A stretch of 36,767 bases of DNA from Halobacteriales archaeon QS_3_64_16 (GCA_003021705.1 PXRJ01000060.1:1-36767), one strand, 5' to 3'. Numbered from the stretch's first letter, positions 8,475-17,579 are shown. Notes: generated from the letters alone by a model not told the origin. Numbers and translations are program-made.

Positions 8475-9782
8475 TCACTCGTGGCGTTTGCGGTGCTCCC
8501 GGTGATCGTACACTCGCTTTGCCTTCCCGGTCGTCGTTCGCTCGATCGACCCCGGCGCAACGATCTCGAGGGAATCGACCGAGATCGTCACTATGCTCTC
8601 GATGCGCTCTCGCAGTCGCTCGCGTAGTTCCTCGAGGTCGCCGGGGAACTCCTCGTGGCGCTCGACGGTGATCGCGATCGTATCGAGGCTGTCCTCGCGA
8701 CGCAGGTCGATCCGATAGAAGGGTGCTACAGCCTCGATATCGAGCATGGCGGCCTCGAGCTGGCTCGGATAGACGTTCGCGCCCCGGACGATCAGCAGGT
8801 CGTCCGTCCGGCCGGTGACGTTGCCCATCTGCACGGCGGTACGCCCACAATCACACTGCTTGTAGTGCAAGGAAGTAATATCACCGGTGCGATACCTGAG
8901 CACTGGCAGAGCCTCTTTCGTGAGCGTGGTGAGCACGAGTTCGCCTTCCTCGCCCTCGGAGAGGACGTCGCCCGTCTCGGGATCGATCACCTCGGGGTAG
9001 AAGTGGTCTTCCCAGAGGTGAAGTCCATCTTGGGCCTCGGCACACTCGATCGAGACCCCCGGCCCGATTATCTCCGAGAGCCCGTAGATATCGATCGCCG
9101 TCGCGTCCAAGGCGGCCTCGATCTCGGCCCGCATCGGGTCGGTGAAGGGTTCGGCCCCGATGATCACCGTCGAGAGGTCGAGATCGGCTGGATCGACCTC
9201 CCGCTCGTCGAGGGTTTCGGCGACGTGCAGCGAGTAGGAGGGCGTACAGGCGAGCACGTCGCTGCCTAAGTCTACCAGGAAATCCAGTTGGCGCTCGGTG
9301 TTGCCCCCGCCAATCGGGATCACCGTCGCTCCCAGTTCCTCGCCGCCGTCGTGCAGGCCGAGCCCACCGGTGAACAGCCCGTAGCCATAGGCGTTCTGGA
9401 GGGTATCGGCCGGTTCGACGCCCGCGGCCGAGAGCGAGCGAGCCATCACCTCGCGCCAGATCCCCAGATCACCCGCCGTGTAGGCGACGATTTTGGGAAC
9501 TCCGGTCGTCCCCGAGGAGGCGTGCAGCCGGGCGAGGGCCTCGCGAGGGACGGCAACGAGGCCGTCGGGGTACTCGCTCCTGAAGTCCGCTTTCGTCGTG
9601 AACGGAAGCCGGTCGATATCGGTAACGTCCTCGATGTCTCCCGGCTCCACGCCCACCTCGTCGAGCGCCGCGCGGTAGAAGGGGACGTCCTCGTAGGCCC
9701 GTCTCACTGTTCGGGCGAGCCGGTCGGATTGCAACTCGCGTAGCTCCGCCCGGGGGGCCTGTTCGATCTCGTCGTAAACCAT
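8475..9782 (-). CDS. paaK: Phenylacetate-CoA ligase-like AMP-forming enzyme (PaaK family)
   Basis: The product is 435 residues from the ATG at 9782, matching the 430-440 residues of PaaK. The enzyme activates an aryl or acyl acid with ATP to an adenylate and then to a CoA thioester. The N-terminus has the family opening (VYDEIEQAPRAEL, then YEDVPFYRAALDE). The adenylate loop HASSGTTGVPK lies near residues 86-96. Later blocks are GAEPFTDPMR, IYGLSEIIGPGV and PVLRYRTGDIT, then a small Cys cluster (QCDCGRT) and the C-terminal hinge/lid (GRTDDLLIVRGANVYPSQ). A longer start exists, but a TATA element centred 25-26 bases before 9782 favours this leaderless ATG. The acid substrate is not determined by sequence. 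The broken GH13 gene is transcribed divergently. Confidence 0.88.
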   Translation of the reverse strand: MVYDEIEQAPRAELRELQSDRLARTVRRAYEDVPFYRAALDEVGVEPGDIEDVTDIDRLPFTTKADFRSEYPDGLVAVPREALARLHASSGTTGVPKIVAYTAGDLGIWREVMARSLSAAGVEPADTLQNAYGYGLFTGGLGLHDGGEELGATVIPIGGGNTERQLDFLVDLGSDVLACTPSYSLHVAETLDEREVDPADLDLSTVIIGAEPFTDPMRAEIEAALDATAIDIYGLSEIIGPGVSIECAEAQDGLHLWEDHFYPEVIDPETGDVLSEGEEGELVLTTLTKEALPVLRYRTGDITSLHYKQCDCGRTAVQMGNVTGRTDDLLIVRGANVYPSQLEAAMLDIEAVAPFYRIDLRREDSLDTIAITVERHEEFPGDLEELRERLRERIESIVTISVDSLEIVAPGSIERTTTGKAKRVYDHREHRKRHE

Positions 9783-9803
9783 ACACTCCATCGATGGGGG
9801 AGG

Positions 9804-9811
9804 ATTATCAA
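9804..9811 (-). promoter_or_regulatory. TATA box of the paaK-like gene
   Basis: It reads TTGATAAT on the minus strand, centred about 25 bases before the ATG at 9782. It decides between the possible starts: the ATG at 9791 would be only about 16 bases away. Confidence 0.5.
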
Positions 9812-9934
9812 TCAGTACGTTCACACGGTGAGCGATCCCTGGGGTTTCGGCCCGACGGTTATTGAATGTGGGGAGCGAGGGAACTGAGAGGGAGATACGA
9901 AACAATACTACACGAGTAGTAACGACGTGAGGAT

Positions 9935-11652
9935 ATGCATACGGACGAACCGGCAGGTCATGCCGAGGGAGCGATCGACCGCCAGTGGTGGAAGGAAGCA
10001 GTAATCTATCAGATCTACCCGCGGAGTTTCAACGATTCGAACAGTGATGGTGTCGGCGACCTGCCGGGGATCGTCGAGAAGGTCGACTATCTGGAGAACC
10101 TCGGCGTCGATCCGGTCTGGCTGTGTCCGGTCTACGATTCACCCCAGGCGGACAACGGCTACGACATTCGGGATTACCGGGCGATCGACGAGCGCTTCGG
10201 CACGATGGCCGACTGGGAGCGGCTGGTAGCGGAACTGCACGATTGGGAGATAGGGCTGATCATGGATCTCGTCGTGAATCACACCTCCGACGAACACGAG
10301 TGGTTCGAGAAGTCCCGCCGGCAGGAAGGAAAGTACGAGGAGTTCTACTGCTGGGAGGATGGCCCCCCGAGGAGCCGCCGAACAACTGGGAATCGTTCAT
10401 GGGCGGGCCGGCGTGGTCCTACGACGACGTACGGCAAGCGTGGTACTTGCACCTCTTCGAGGAGAAACAGCCCGATCTCGACTGGCGAAACCCCGAGGTG
10501 CGCGAGGCCGTCACCGAGATGATCACCTGGTGGCTCGAGAAGGGGATCGATGGCCTTCGCCTGGACGCGGTCAACTACCTCTCGAAAGCGCCCGGACTGC
10601 CCGACGGCGACCCCACCAACTCCCCTGTCGGCATCGAACGCTTCGGGCACGGCCCCCGGATCCACGAGTACCTCCGCGGGCTCTACGACGACGCCTTCTC
10701 GGCGTACGACGTCGTGATCGTCGCGGAGATGGCCGGTACCACCGTCGAGATGGCCCGGGAGTACCTCGGCGAGAACGGCGACGGCCTCGATATGATCTTC
10801 CAGTTCGAGCACATGGGCGTCGATATCGGCCCGGGCGGCCGCTGGGGACTGGACGAGTGGGGCGAGTGGGATCTCCGGGAGCTAAAGGAAATTACGACCC
10901 GCTGGCAGAAGGGTCTAGAGGATTCGGGGTGGAACGCACTATATCTGGGAAATCACGACCAGCCACGGATCGTCTCGCGGTTCGGTGATGAGAACTACCG
11001 CGAGGAGAGCGCGACGCTGCTGGCGACCTTCCTGTAGACACTACGAGGTACTCCCTACGTCTACCAGGGCGAGGAGATCGGCATGACCAACGCCGAGTTC
11101 GAGAGTCTCGATTCGCTCGACGATCCGATGACGGTCGGGGCAATCGAGGAGTTGCTCGAACGCGGTGCCGTCGATGCCTACGAGGACGTACAGGACCTCG
11201 TGAACTACCGGAGCCGCGATCACTCCCGGACCCCGATGCAGTGGGATCGTAGCACGAACGCCGGCTTCAACGAGGGCGAGCCCTGGTTCGCGCTCAACGA
11301 GAACTACACCGACGTCAACGTCGCGGCGGCACTCGCCGAGGAGCACTCGATTTACCAGTACTACCGCGCACTGATCGACCTCCGGGACGCCGAGGACGTA
11401 CTGGTCTATGGCAGCTACGATCTCCTGGTGCCCGACGAGGATCGGATCTACGCCTATACCCGCACGCTCGCCGACGAGCGCGCACTGATCGTGCTCAACT
11501 GGTCGGCCGAACCGACCTGCTTCGATCCCGAGGCCATCGAACCCATCGAGATCGACGCGGCGACGGTACTGCTCGGTAACTACGAGGACAGACCGGCCGA
11601 TCCCCCCGAGCGTCGGTTCCGGCCCTACGAAGCGGCCGTCTATCGGCTCTGA
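9935..11652 (+). pseudogene. GH13 alpha-glucosidase, broken by a -1 frameshift and an in-frame TAG
   Basis: The concatenated product would be about 570 residues, the size of oligo-1,6-glucosidase/alpha-glucosidase. It contains all GH13 blocks: EAVIYQIYPRSFNDSN, DLVVNHTSDEHEWF, DGLRLDAVN with the nucleophile Asp, VIVAEMAG with the acid/base Glu, GNHDQPR, and TPYVYQGEEIGMTN. It is interrupted twice. At a six-C tract (10363-10368) the frame must shift; a seventh C would restore GPPEEPPNNWES. At 11035-11037 a TAG lies inside ATFL-TLRGTPYVYQG, and the same frame continues intact to the TGA at 11652. The enzyme would hydrolyse alpha-glucosides in the cytoplasm. With two lesions it is most likely inactive, unless both are sequencing errors; a homopolymer indel is a common error type. 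It diverges from the paaK-like gene. Confidence 0.88.
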
Positions 11653-11669
11653 CCGGCACCGACGCCAGC

Positions 11670-11677
11670 TATATGTA
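11670..11677 (+). promoter_or_regulatory. TATA box of the 58-residue ORF
   Basis: TATATGTA is centred about 26 bases before the ATG at 11700. This is leaderless-promoter spacing and supports that ATG over the upstream one at 11673. Confidence 0.5.
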
Positions 11678-11699
11678 TCGCAGGCGAGTCCGTGTGGGT

Positions 11700-11876
11700 A
11701 TGGCGATCGAGAAGGCCACCGTCCAGCGCGCGAACGGAACGATCGGGCTCTATACCCTGCGAACGATCGCAGCGATCGCCCGGACGCTCCGCGGGAACGT
11801 AACGCGGCCCTATCCCACCCCTGGCTACGAGTACGTCCCGGCGAACCCGACCGAGAAGGACATCGAGTTGAGCTGA
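11700..11876 (+). CDS. Small protein of 58 residues, unknown function
   Basis: I do not recognise this protein. It begins MAIEKATVQRANGTIGLY, continues with a basic amphipathic helix (TLRTIAAIARTLRG), then NVTRPYPTPGYEYVPANP and a short acidic end. Support for a real gene comes from the well-placed TATA box, codon use like its neighbours and a composed, non-repetitive sequence. The segment rich in Pro and Tyr is unusual for random frames here. It stands alone between the GH13 pseudogene and the formate dehydrogenase cluster. It could be a small haloarchaeal conserved protein or a chance frame behind a chance TATA. Confidence 0.45.
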   Translation: MAIEKATVQRANGTIGLYTLRTIAAIARTLRGNVTRPYPTPGYEYVPANPTEKDIELS

Positions 11877-11943
11877 ACTGAATTGAGTCGAGTTAACACG
11901 AGGCGAGCGGGCACCGACGGCAGCGGGGTCGGTCTGGTGTAGG

Positions 11944-11949
11944 CTTATA
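11944..11949 (+). promoter_or_regulatory. TATA box of the formate dehydrogenase-type cluster
   Basis: CTTATA, in context GGCTTATACC, lies about 30 bases before the ATG at 11977. It is probably the promoter of the NuoF-like gene and the genes after it. Confidence 0.5.
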
Positions 11950-11976
11950 CCACTCGAGCACTCAACCCCAGATACC

Positions 11977-13575
11977 ATGGCTAACGGTCGAGTCGATCCG
12001 ACGATGGCTGACGATGATATTCTCGGTGCCGATCCAGCGATCCGCGTCTCGTCCGGCGGTCCGAACCGATCGGGGGGACGCGAACTGCTGTCCGCGGCCC
12101 ACGAAGCAGCGTCGGAGACGGCAGTAGCCGAGGTCGGATCGACCGGCGTTCCCGCGCTCGAACCGCTCGTCCTGGCGACGGCGGACGGCGAGAGTGCTTT
12201 CTTCTCCCGGTGTCCGCCCGAGCGGGTGGGGTCGATCGTCGAGACCCTCGAGGCGGGAGAACTCCCGACCGAGGGGGTGATGGCGGTCGTCAAACACGAG
12301 CCGGGGACGAGTCGGTTGCCGAGGCCGGCCAACGGGCCGCTTTCGGTCGGTACTCGGACGGTGCTCGGGACCTGTGGGTGGGCGGTACCGACGAGCCCCG
12401 AGGACTACCCTGCCGACGGATTCATCGCGAGCGAGATCGGGGATTCGAACGAGGCGATCGCCCAGGTCGCCGAGGCCAAGCTCAGGGGTCGGGGACGGGG
12501 CGACGCGGCCGCCGATGTCCCGATCGCCGATCGGTGGGAACTCGCCCGGGAGGCAGCGGGCGAGGCGGCGATCGTGATCAACGCGAACGAGGCCGACCGG
12601 CGCGCGACGACGGATCGAGTACTACTCGAAAGCGCGCCGCTCGCGGTGCTCGACGGCGCGCTCGCGGCGGGACGGGCCCTCGATGCGACGAACATCCTCG
12701 TCTACTGCAACGAGGCCGACGAGCTCGCCCAAGAGCGGGCTGCCGAGGCTGCAGCCGTGCTCGAAGACGAACTGGAAGAAGGGATCTCGATCGAGGTGCT
12801 GGCGGGCCCAGACGAGTACAAAGCCGGCGAGGCGACAATGGCGATCGAGGCACTCGAAGGCAATCACCGCCTCGAAGCACGGCTCCGGCCGCCGTATCCG
12901 AGCGAGGAGGGGCTACACGGGCGACCGACGCTCGTCCATACGCCCCGAACGCTCGTCCAGGTCGGCGAGATCCTCGCGGACGGTGATTCCAGCAGTTCGG
13001 AGGGCTCGTCCGCTACCGGCACGCGGCTGTTCTCCGTCGCCAGCGAGGGCGATGTGAGTGGAGATGATGAGACGTCGGCGCCGACGACTGTCGAACTCGC
13101 GGCCGAGGAGGATCTCGCGACCGCTCGGGAGGCAATCGAGTTCGACGGCCACCTCAAGGCCGCCTGCGTGGGCGGGGTCTTCGGCGGGCTCACCCGGACG
13201 CTCGACGTGCCCGCCCGCGCGAACGCGTTACGTGCTGCTGGCCTCGGTACGAACGGCGTGATCGAACTCTTCGGCGAGGAAGAATGCATGGTGGCCTTCG
13301 CCGGCAATCGGGCGGTCTTCGGCGAGGAGGAGAACTGCGGGCGCTGTGTTCCCTGCCGCGAGGGCACCCAACAGCTCACGAACCTGCTCCGAGAGGTCTA
13401 TCACGGCGAGTACGAAAGCGAGGGCATCCGGGAGCTACTGCGAGTCATGGACACCACGAGCATCTGTTCGTTCGGCCGGGATGCCTCACGACCAACGCGG
13501 ACGGCGATCGAGGCGTTCGAAACCGAGTTCAGAGCCCACGCGAACGGCCGCTGTCCGGCGGGGGTCTGCAAATGA
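11977..13575 (+). CDS. NuoF-like subunit of a formate dehydrogenase-type complex, degenerate flavin site
   Basis: The product is 532 residues. NuoF-type subunits take electrons between NAD(H)/FMN and a 4Fe-4S cluster. Residues 160-330 follow the NuoF fold: a relic of the FMN loop (LRGRGRGDAA instead of GRGGAGFPTG), NANEADRRATTD where NADE.EPG is expected, GEATMAIEALEG instead of GEETALIESLEG, and PYPSEEGLHGRPTLVHTPRTL for the PP.P...GL.G.PT..N..ETL block. An SLBB-like section follows. The C-terminus keeps the cluster motif ENCGRCVPCREG with C454, C457, C460 and C497 (TSICSFG), plus an extra CPAGVC end. The Fe-S site is therefore intact while flavin and NAD residues are eroded. It may relay electrons to another carrier, inferred only. 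It is first in the cluster, and its stop shares ATGA with a 48-codon ORF. Confidence 0.8.
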   Translation: MANGRVDPTMADDDILGADPAIRVSSGGPNRSGGRELLSAAHEAASETAVAEVGSTGVPALEPLVLATADGESAFFSRCPPERVGSIVETLEAGELPTEGVMAVVKHEPGTSRLPRPANGPLSVGTRTVLGTCGWAVPTSPEDYPADGFIASEIGDSNEAIAQVAEAKLRGRGRGDAAADVPIADRWELAREAAGEAAIVINANEADRRATTDRVLLESAPLAVLDGALAAGRALDATNILVYCNEADELAQERAAEAAAVLEDELEEGISIEVLAGPDEYKAGEATMAIEALEGNHRLEARLRPPYPSEEGLHGRPTLVHTPRTLVQVGEILADGDSSSSEGSSATGTRLFSVASEGDVSGDDETSAPTTVELAAEEDLATAREAIEFDGHLKAACVGGVFGGLTRTLDVPARANALRAAGLGTNGVIELFGEEECMVAFAGNRAVFGEEENCGRCVPCREGTQQLTNLLREVYHGEYESEGIRELLRVMDTTSICSFGRDASRPTRTAIEAFETEFRAHANGRCPAGVCK

Positions 13576-13718
13576 GGGCGTCCACGGGGGTACCGACGGC
13601 GGTGTGTCCGCTGGGCACGGCTGGCCGTGCTCCCGTATCGGATTCCGGACCGACCGACACAGGTGAGACGCCAGGCACCGACTACCACCGCGCTAAAAAC
13701 ACGGAGAGAGCTACATGA
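13572..13718 (+). CDS. Possible 48-residue ORF coupled to both neighbours
   Basis: An ATG overlaps the stop of the NuoF-like gene (ATGA at 13572-13575). The frame ends in a TGA that overlaps the ATG of the Fe-S subunit (ATGA at 13715-13718), so it fills the gap exactly. The product is polar (starting MRASTGVPTAVCPLG) and I do not recognise it. The double overlap suggests translational coupling, but it may be a chance frame bridging the gap. A purine-rich GGAGAGAG near its end would serve the next gene. Confidence 0.3.
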   Translation: MRASTGVPTAVCPLGTAGRAPVSDSGPTDTGETPGTDYHRAKNTERAT

Positions 13719-14695
13719 GTTCCAAATCCAATACGAGCGACCCGATCTGGGAGCACACGGAAGAGAGCGAAGAGCAGCGATCACGGCTTGAGGAGATGAT
13801 CGCCCCGGGAACGGCGAGCGATCCAAACGTCGAGAGCGAGGAGAACGCAACAGTGACGATCGACGGCCGATCGATCACGCTCGAGGCGGGCGCGACGCTG
13901 CTCGATGGACTCGAACAGATGAACACCGAAGGATACGTTCCGGCGCTCTGTTCCTACGACCACGAGGAGAAGATCGGCCCGCGCAGCGAGTGCCGGACCT
14001 GTATGGTCGAAACCGACGAACACGGCGTCGTCCCCTCCTGTAGCTTCCCGGCCGAGGAGGGCATGACCGTCCACACCGACGCCGACGCGGCCGCCGAAGC
14101 CCGGGACGTCAACCTCGATCTCCTCTTAGGGAATCACAACCTCCGGTGTACGACCTGCGGGAAGAACGGCCGCTGTGAGCTCCAGAACGTCTCGATCGAA
14201 AACGGCGTCGAGGAGCCTCGGTATGGAGTCTTCGACGACCGCGAGGAGTACGAACCGATCGACGATTCCTCGGCGTTTATCCAGATCGACCGCAACAAGT
14301 GTATCCTGTGTAATCGGTGTGTCGAGGCGTGCAATGACGTCCAGGTCGCTGGCGTCCTGCGAATGGAAGGGTCGGGCAGCGATACCCGCATCGGCTTCCA
14401 GAACACTGAGGAGACGATGATGGAATCGACCTGTGTGTCCTGTGGGCACTGCGTTACGGTCTGTCCGACCGGCGCGCTCGTCGAGCAGGGACTGGTCGAT
14501 AGTTCGACGATCCCCCTGCCGGGCTTTACCCACAAGAACTCCATCGGGAAGATCGCCGGCGAGGACTACACCGGGCAGGCACGGACCATGACGCCGATGA
14601 TCCAGGACCAGTACACCGAGAACGAACCGGTCGTCGAGGTCGTCAACAGGAGGGCAGGGACGGGAACGGACACCCACCAGGAGGCGGACGACTAA
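13715..14695 (+). CDS. NuoG-like iron-sulfur subunit (2Fe-2S plus 4Fe-4S ferredoxin domains)
   Basis: The product is 326 residues and forms an electron wire. Residues 45-115 are a plant-type 2Fe-2S domain with C79, C93, C96 and C109. Residues 141-154 carry the His-Cys3 site of NuoG/HydA-type proteins (H141, C145, C148, C154 in NHNLRCTTCGKNGRCELQN). Residues 188-252 hold two 4Fe-4S sites (C196, C199, C202, C206 and C240, C243, C246, C250). The acidic N-terminal 40 residues are haloarchaeal padding. Such subunits connect the Mo/W catalytic subunit, encoded two bases downstream, with the NuoF-like partner. The ATG at 13715 follows a GGAG-containing purine run. No signal peptide or membrane segment is visible, so the complex is probably cytoplasmic. 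Confidence 0.88.
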   Translation: MSSKSNTSDPIWEHTEESEEQRSRLEEMIAPGTASDPNVESEENATVTIDGRSITLEAGATLLDGLEQMNTEGYVPALCSYDHEEKIGPRSECRTCMVETDEHGVVPSCSFPAEEGMTVHTDADAAAEARDVNLDLLLGNHNLRCTTCGKNGRCELQNVSIENGVEEPRYGVFDDREEYEPIDDSSAFIQIDRNKCILCNRCVEACNDVQVAGVLRMEGSGSDTRIGFQNTEETMMESTCVSCGHCVTVCPTGALVEQGLVDSSTIPLPGFTHKNSIGKIAGEDYTGQARTMTPMIQDQYTENEPVVEVVNRRAGTGTDTHQEADD

Positions 14696-14697
14696 CA

Positions 14698-17133
14698 ATG
14701 AGTGACAACAGCAACGACGGCAACGACGGCGAGGAGTCCGAGGAGTACCAGGACGGCGTCGCAGGCTTCATGGAACGGGCGGTAGAGCAGGCCGAAACCC
14801 AGGGAGCGACCGGTGGCGGGGCACAAGCCGGCAGTGGTCCCGGCCTCAAAATGGGCAGTGCTGCCCGGAGCAAGGCCTTCAGGGCGATAGAACACACCGT
14901 CGAGGACATCGCCGCGCAATCGATCACCGAGGGACGGCTCTTCGATATGTCCCAGGTGGTAAGTGACTACCGCCTGGAGGACGTCGACGTCACGGACACG
15001 ACCTGTGAGTACTGTGCGGTTGGCTGTCGGTTCGACGTCTACTCGAAGGACGGCGAGATCCTCGGCACGCGGCCGAATCCCGAGAAGGCCCCGGTAAATG
15101 GCATCTCGACCTGTGTGAAGGGCAAGTTCGTCCACGACTACGCCACCGACGACGACCGGCTGACCGAGCCCTTAGTCAAGGAAAACGGCGAGTTCCGCGA
15201 GGCCTCCTGGGACGAAGCACTCGATCGGGTCGTTGAAGGATTGGGTGAGATCAGTGAGGAGCACGGCTCGGACGCACTGGGATTGGTAGCGTCCTCGAAG
15301 GCGACCAACGAGGACAACTACGTCATGCAGCGCTTCGCCCGCGAGGTGCTTGGCACCAACAATATCGACAACTGCAACCGGCTCTGTCACTCCTCGACGG
15401 TCTCCGGGCTGGCCTCGACACTCGGGTTCGGGGCGGCCACGGTGGGCGTGGAAGCACTCGAAGAGACCGACTGTTATCTACTCACCGGTTCGAACACCAC
15501 CGAGGCCCATCCGGTCTTCGCGACGAAGATCAAACAGAACGTCAAGGAAAACGACGCCGATCTCCTCGTTTTCGACCCGCGACAGACACAGATCGCGGAG
15601 ATGGCCGATCAGTACAGCCGGATCGAACCGGGCTACGATACGACCTGGCTCAACGGCCTTACCAGGTATATCATCGCCGAAGACCTCCACGACGAGGAGT
15701 TCATCGCGGAGCGCACCACCGGCTTCGAGTCGGTCAAAGAGAGTGTCGAGAGGTTCACCCCCGAGTTCGTCGAGGAGAAAGCAGGTGTCCCCCCCGAGGA
15801 GCTGAAAGCGGCGGCCGAGACGATTGCGAGTGCCGACTCGTGTATCTTCGGGTGGACGCTTGGGCTCACCGAACACGCTCACGGAACGGAAAACATCTAC
15901 GCAGTAGCGAACCTCGCGCTGGTAACGGGCCACATGGGTGGGCCGAGATCCGGCGTCTCGCCGTTCCGTGGCCAGAACAACGTCCAGGGTGGGGGCGGGG
16001 ATATGGGACCGATTCCCAATAACTTCCCCGGCTATCAGCCCGTCAGCGATAAGGACAACCGAGAGAAGTTCGCCGAGGCCTACGGAAGGGATACAGAGGA
16101 GATGCCGGTAAAGGAAGGCTACCGCATCACCGATATGTTCCTCGCCGCCACGGAGGGCGACGTCCGGGGCATGTTTATCCAGGGCGAGAACTCCTTGATC
16201 TCCGAGCCCAACATCGAACACGCAGAAGAGGTCCTCGAAAACCTCGATTTCCTCGCGGTACAGGACATCTTCCTTACCGAGACGGCAAAATGCGCGGATG
16301 TAGTGTTACCGGCGGCCTCCTCACTGGAGTCAAACGGCACCTATACCTCTTCGACCCGCCACGTCCAATTGGTCAAACGCGCCATCGATCCGATCGGCAA
16401 CGTAAAACCCGACTGGAAGATTACCCAAGAACTCGCCGCGCGCTTCGGATACAACTGGGATTACGATGACCCGAGCGAGATCATGGACGAGATCAACGAC
16501 CTGGTACCGATCTATGGAGGCATAAGCCATGACCGGCTCGCGAACTTGGACGACGGCGAGGGGCTGCAGTGGCCCGTCTGGGACATGGATCACCCCGGAA
16601 CGCCGTATACCTATGAAGAACGGTTCCAGACCTCGGATGGACTCGCTCATATGCATCCTGCGAACACGATCGAACCATCCGAGACGCCCGACGAGGACTA
16701 TCCGTTGGTAATGACCTCCGGACGCGTTCTCTATCAGTACCACACTGGAACGATGACCGCGCGGAACGCCGGTGTCAACTCCTATAGCGATCGTAGTTTC
16801 GTCGAGATCCACGCCGAAACCGCCGAAGAGTACGATATCTCCGAGGGAGACATATTAGAGATCACCTCCCGGCACGGCGAGACGCGGACAATAGCCCAGA
16901 TCTCGACCCGGCCGAGTCCCGGCGAAGTCTTCATTCCGATGCATTACCTCGAAGGCGGGGCGAACAACCTAACGAAAGAAGATCCCCTTGACGGCCCGGC
17001 ACGAACCCCTGAGTACAAGGTAACCGACGTGCAAATAGCACTCGCCGAACGGCACGAGACGCCAACCGCGGACGCACCCGAAAACGTCCCGAGCGCACGG
17101 AGCGAGGAGCGAACCGCCGAATCCGACGACTGA
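14698..17133 (+). CDS. Formate dehydrogenase-type Mo/W-bisMGD catalytic subunit
   Basis: The product is 811 residues. It most likely oxidises formate to CO2 at a bis-MGD molybdenum or tungsten centre. After an acidic 95-residue extension, a 4Fe-4S site is formed by C103, C106, C110 and C139 (CEYCAVGC and CVKGK, with the Lys that links cluster and cofactor). The metal ligand is C230 in NCNRLCHSST; the following His matches the Sec/Cys-His pair of formate dehydrogenases, here Cys from a TGT codon. Later landmarks are HMGGPRSGVSPFRGQNNVQG, FPGYQPVSD and a C-terminal cofactor-binding domain (VMTSGRVLYQYHTGTMT). No Tat signal is seen. It follows the Fe-S subunit by two bases. A non-formate substrate is possible, but the Cys-His pair and neighbours favour formate. 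Confidence 0.88.
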   Translation: MSDNSNDGNDGEESEEYQDGVAGFMERAVEQAETQGATGGGAQAGSGPGLKMGSAARSKAFRAIEHTVEDIAAQSITEGRLFDMSQVVSDYRLEDVDVTDTTCEYCAVGCRFDVYSKDGEILGTRPNPEKAPVNGISTCVKGKFVHDYATDDDRLTEPLVKENGEFREASWDEALDRVVEGLGEISEEHGSDALGLVASSKATNEDNYVMQRFAREVLGTNNIDNCNRLCHSSTVSGLASTLGFGAATVGVEALEETDCYLLTGSNTTEAHPVFATKIKQNVKENDADLLVFDPRQTQIAEMADQYSRIEPGYDTTWLNGLTRYIIAEDLHDEEFIAERTTGFESVKESVERFTPEFVEEKAGVPPEELKAAAETIASADSCIFGWTLGLTEHAHGTENIYAVANLALVTGHMGGPRSGVSPFRGQNNVQGGGGDMGPIPNNFPGYQPVSDKDNREKFAEAYGRDTEEMPVKEGYRITDMFLAATEGDVRGMFIQGENSLISEPNIEHAEEVLENLDFLAVQDIFLTETAKCADVVLPAASSLESNGTYTSSTRHVQLVKRAIDPIGNVKPDWKITQELAARFGYNWDYDDPSEIMDEINDLVPIYGGISHDRLANLDDGEGLQWPVWDMDHPGTPYTYEERFQTSDGLAHMHPANTIEPSETPDEDYPLVMTSGRVLYQYHTGTMTARNAGVNSYSDRSFVEIHAETAEEYDISEGDILEITSRHGETRTIAQISTRPSPGEVFIPMHYLEGGANNLTKEDPLDGPARTPEYKVTDVQIALAERHETPTADAPENVPSARSEERTAESDD

Positions 17134-17213
17134 AAATCCCGACACCGAACCAGCGTCTCGAGTGAATAACTGCGGGGCCGACCGAGGACCTTGCATATCG
17201 AGCACCAACGATT

Positions 17214-17579
17214 ATGGCCGGTCGTCTCAAAAATGCTTCTATCATGGACGACATCGTCGAGGCGGACATCGGCAAGCCGATCTTTACCGCCGAGGAGCAG
17301 CAGATCGGAACATTACGGGAGATCAACGGCCCGACCATCTACATCGAGTTGATCGAGAACATCGATAAGGAACTCCGCAGCGATATAACAGTAGCCGAGC
17401 GAACCGGCATCAAATACGACGGCAAGCCCTTAGCCGGAGCGGCACGAGCGTCGATCGAGACCGTCACCGACGGGGAGATCTACTTCTGGCCGGCGTATGC
17501 CACCGAAACCCGACACGCATCGGTCTCCTATGACGAGATCCCCGGCGAGGACAGCAACGTCGAACTCGATGAGACCTAA
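17214..17579 (+). CDS. 121-residue protein between the two Mo/W subunits, possibly PRC-barrel-like
   Basis: I do not firmly recognise this protein. The stretch DIGKPIFTAEEQQIGTLREI followed by GPTIYIE resembles the first two strands of a PRC-barrel, a small beta domain in adaptor and ribosome-maturation proteins; this is tentative. The rest is polar without Cys pairs or membrane segments and ends in an acidic tail. An internal ATG at 17244 (MDDIVEADIGKP) could also be the start. Lying between two formate dehydrogenase-type catalytic subunits on the same strand, with gaps of about 80 and 60 bases, it may help assembly or regulation of the complex. That role is inferred from position only. Confidence 0.65.
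   Translation: MAGRLKNASIMDDIVEADIGKPIFTAEEQQIGTLREINGPTIYIELIENIDKELRSDITVAERTGIKYDGKPLAGAARASIETVTDGEIYFWPAYATETRHASVSYDEIPGEDSNVELDET

Noticed and set aside
7447..8505. 352-codon plus-strand frame opposite phoD
   Set aside because: The minus strand carries the PhoD metal-binding motifs; the plus translation has no family features.
6146..11037. TAG recoding (pyrrolysine-like or amber suppression) as an explanation of two in-frame TAG codons
   Set aside because: TAG also serves as the normal final stop of the MaoC-like gene and of ndk, the GH13 gene has an additional frameshift, and no pyl-like genes are visible. Gene decay or base errors are simpler.
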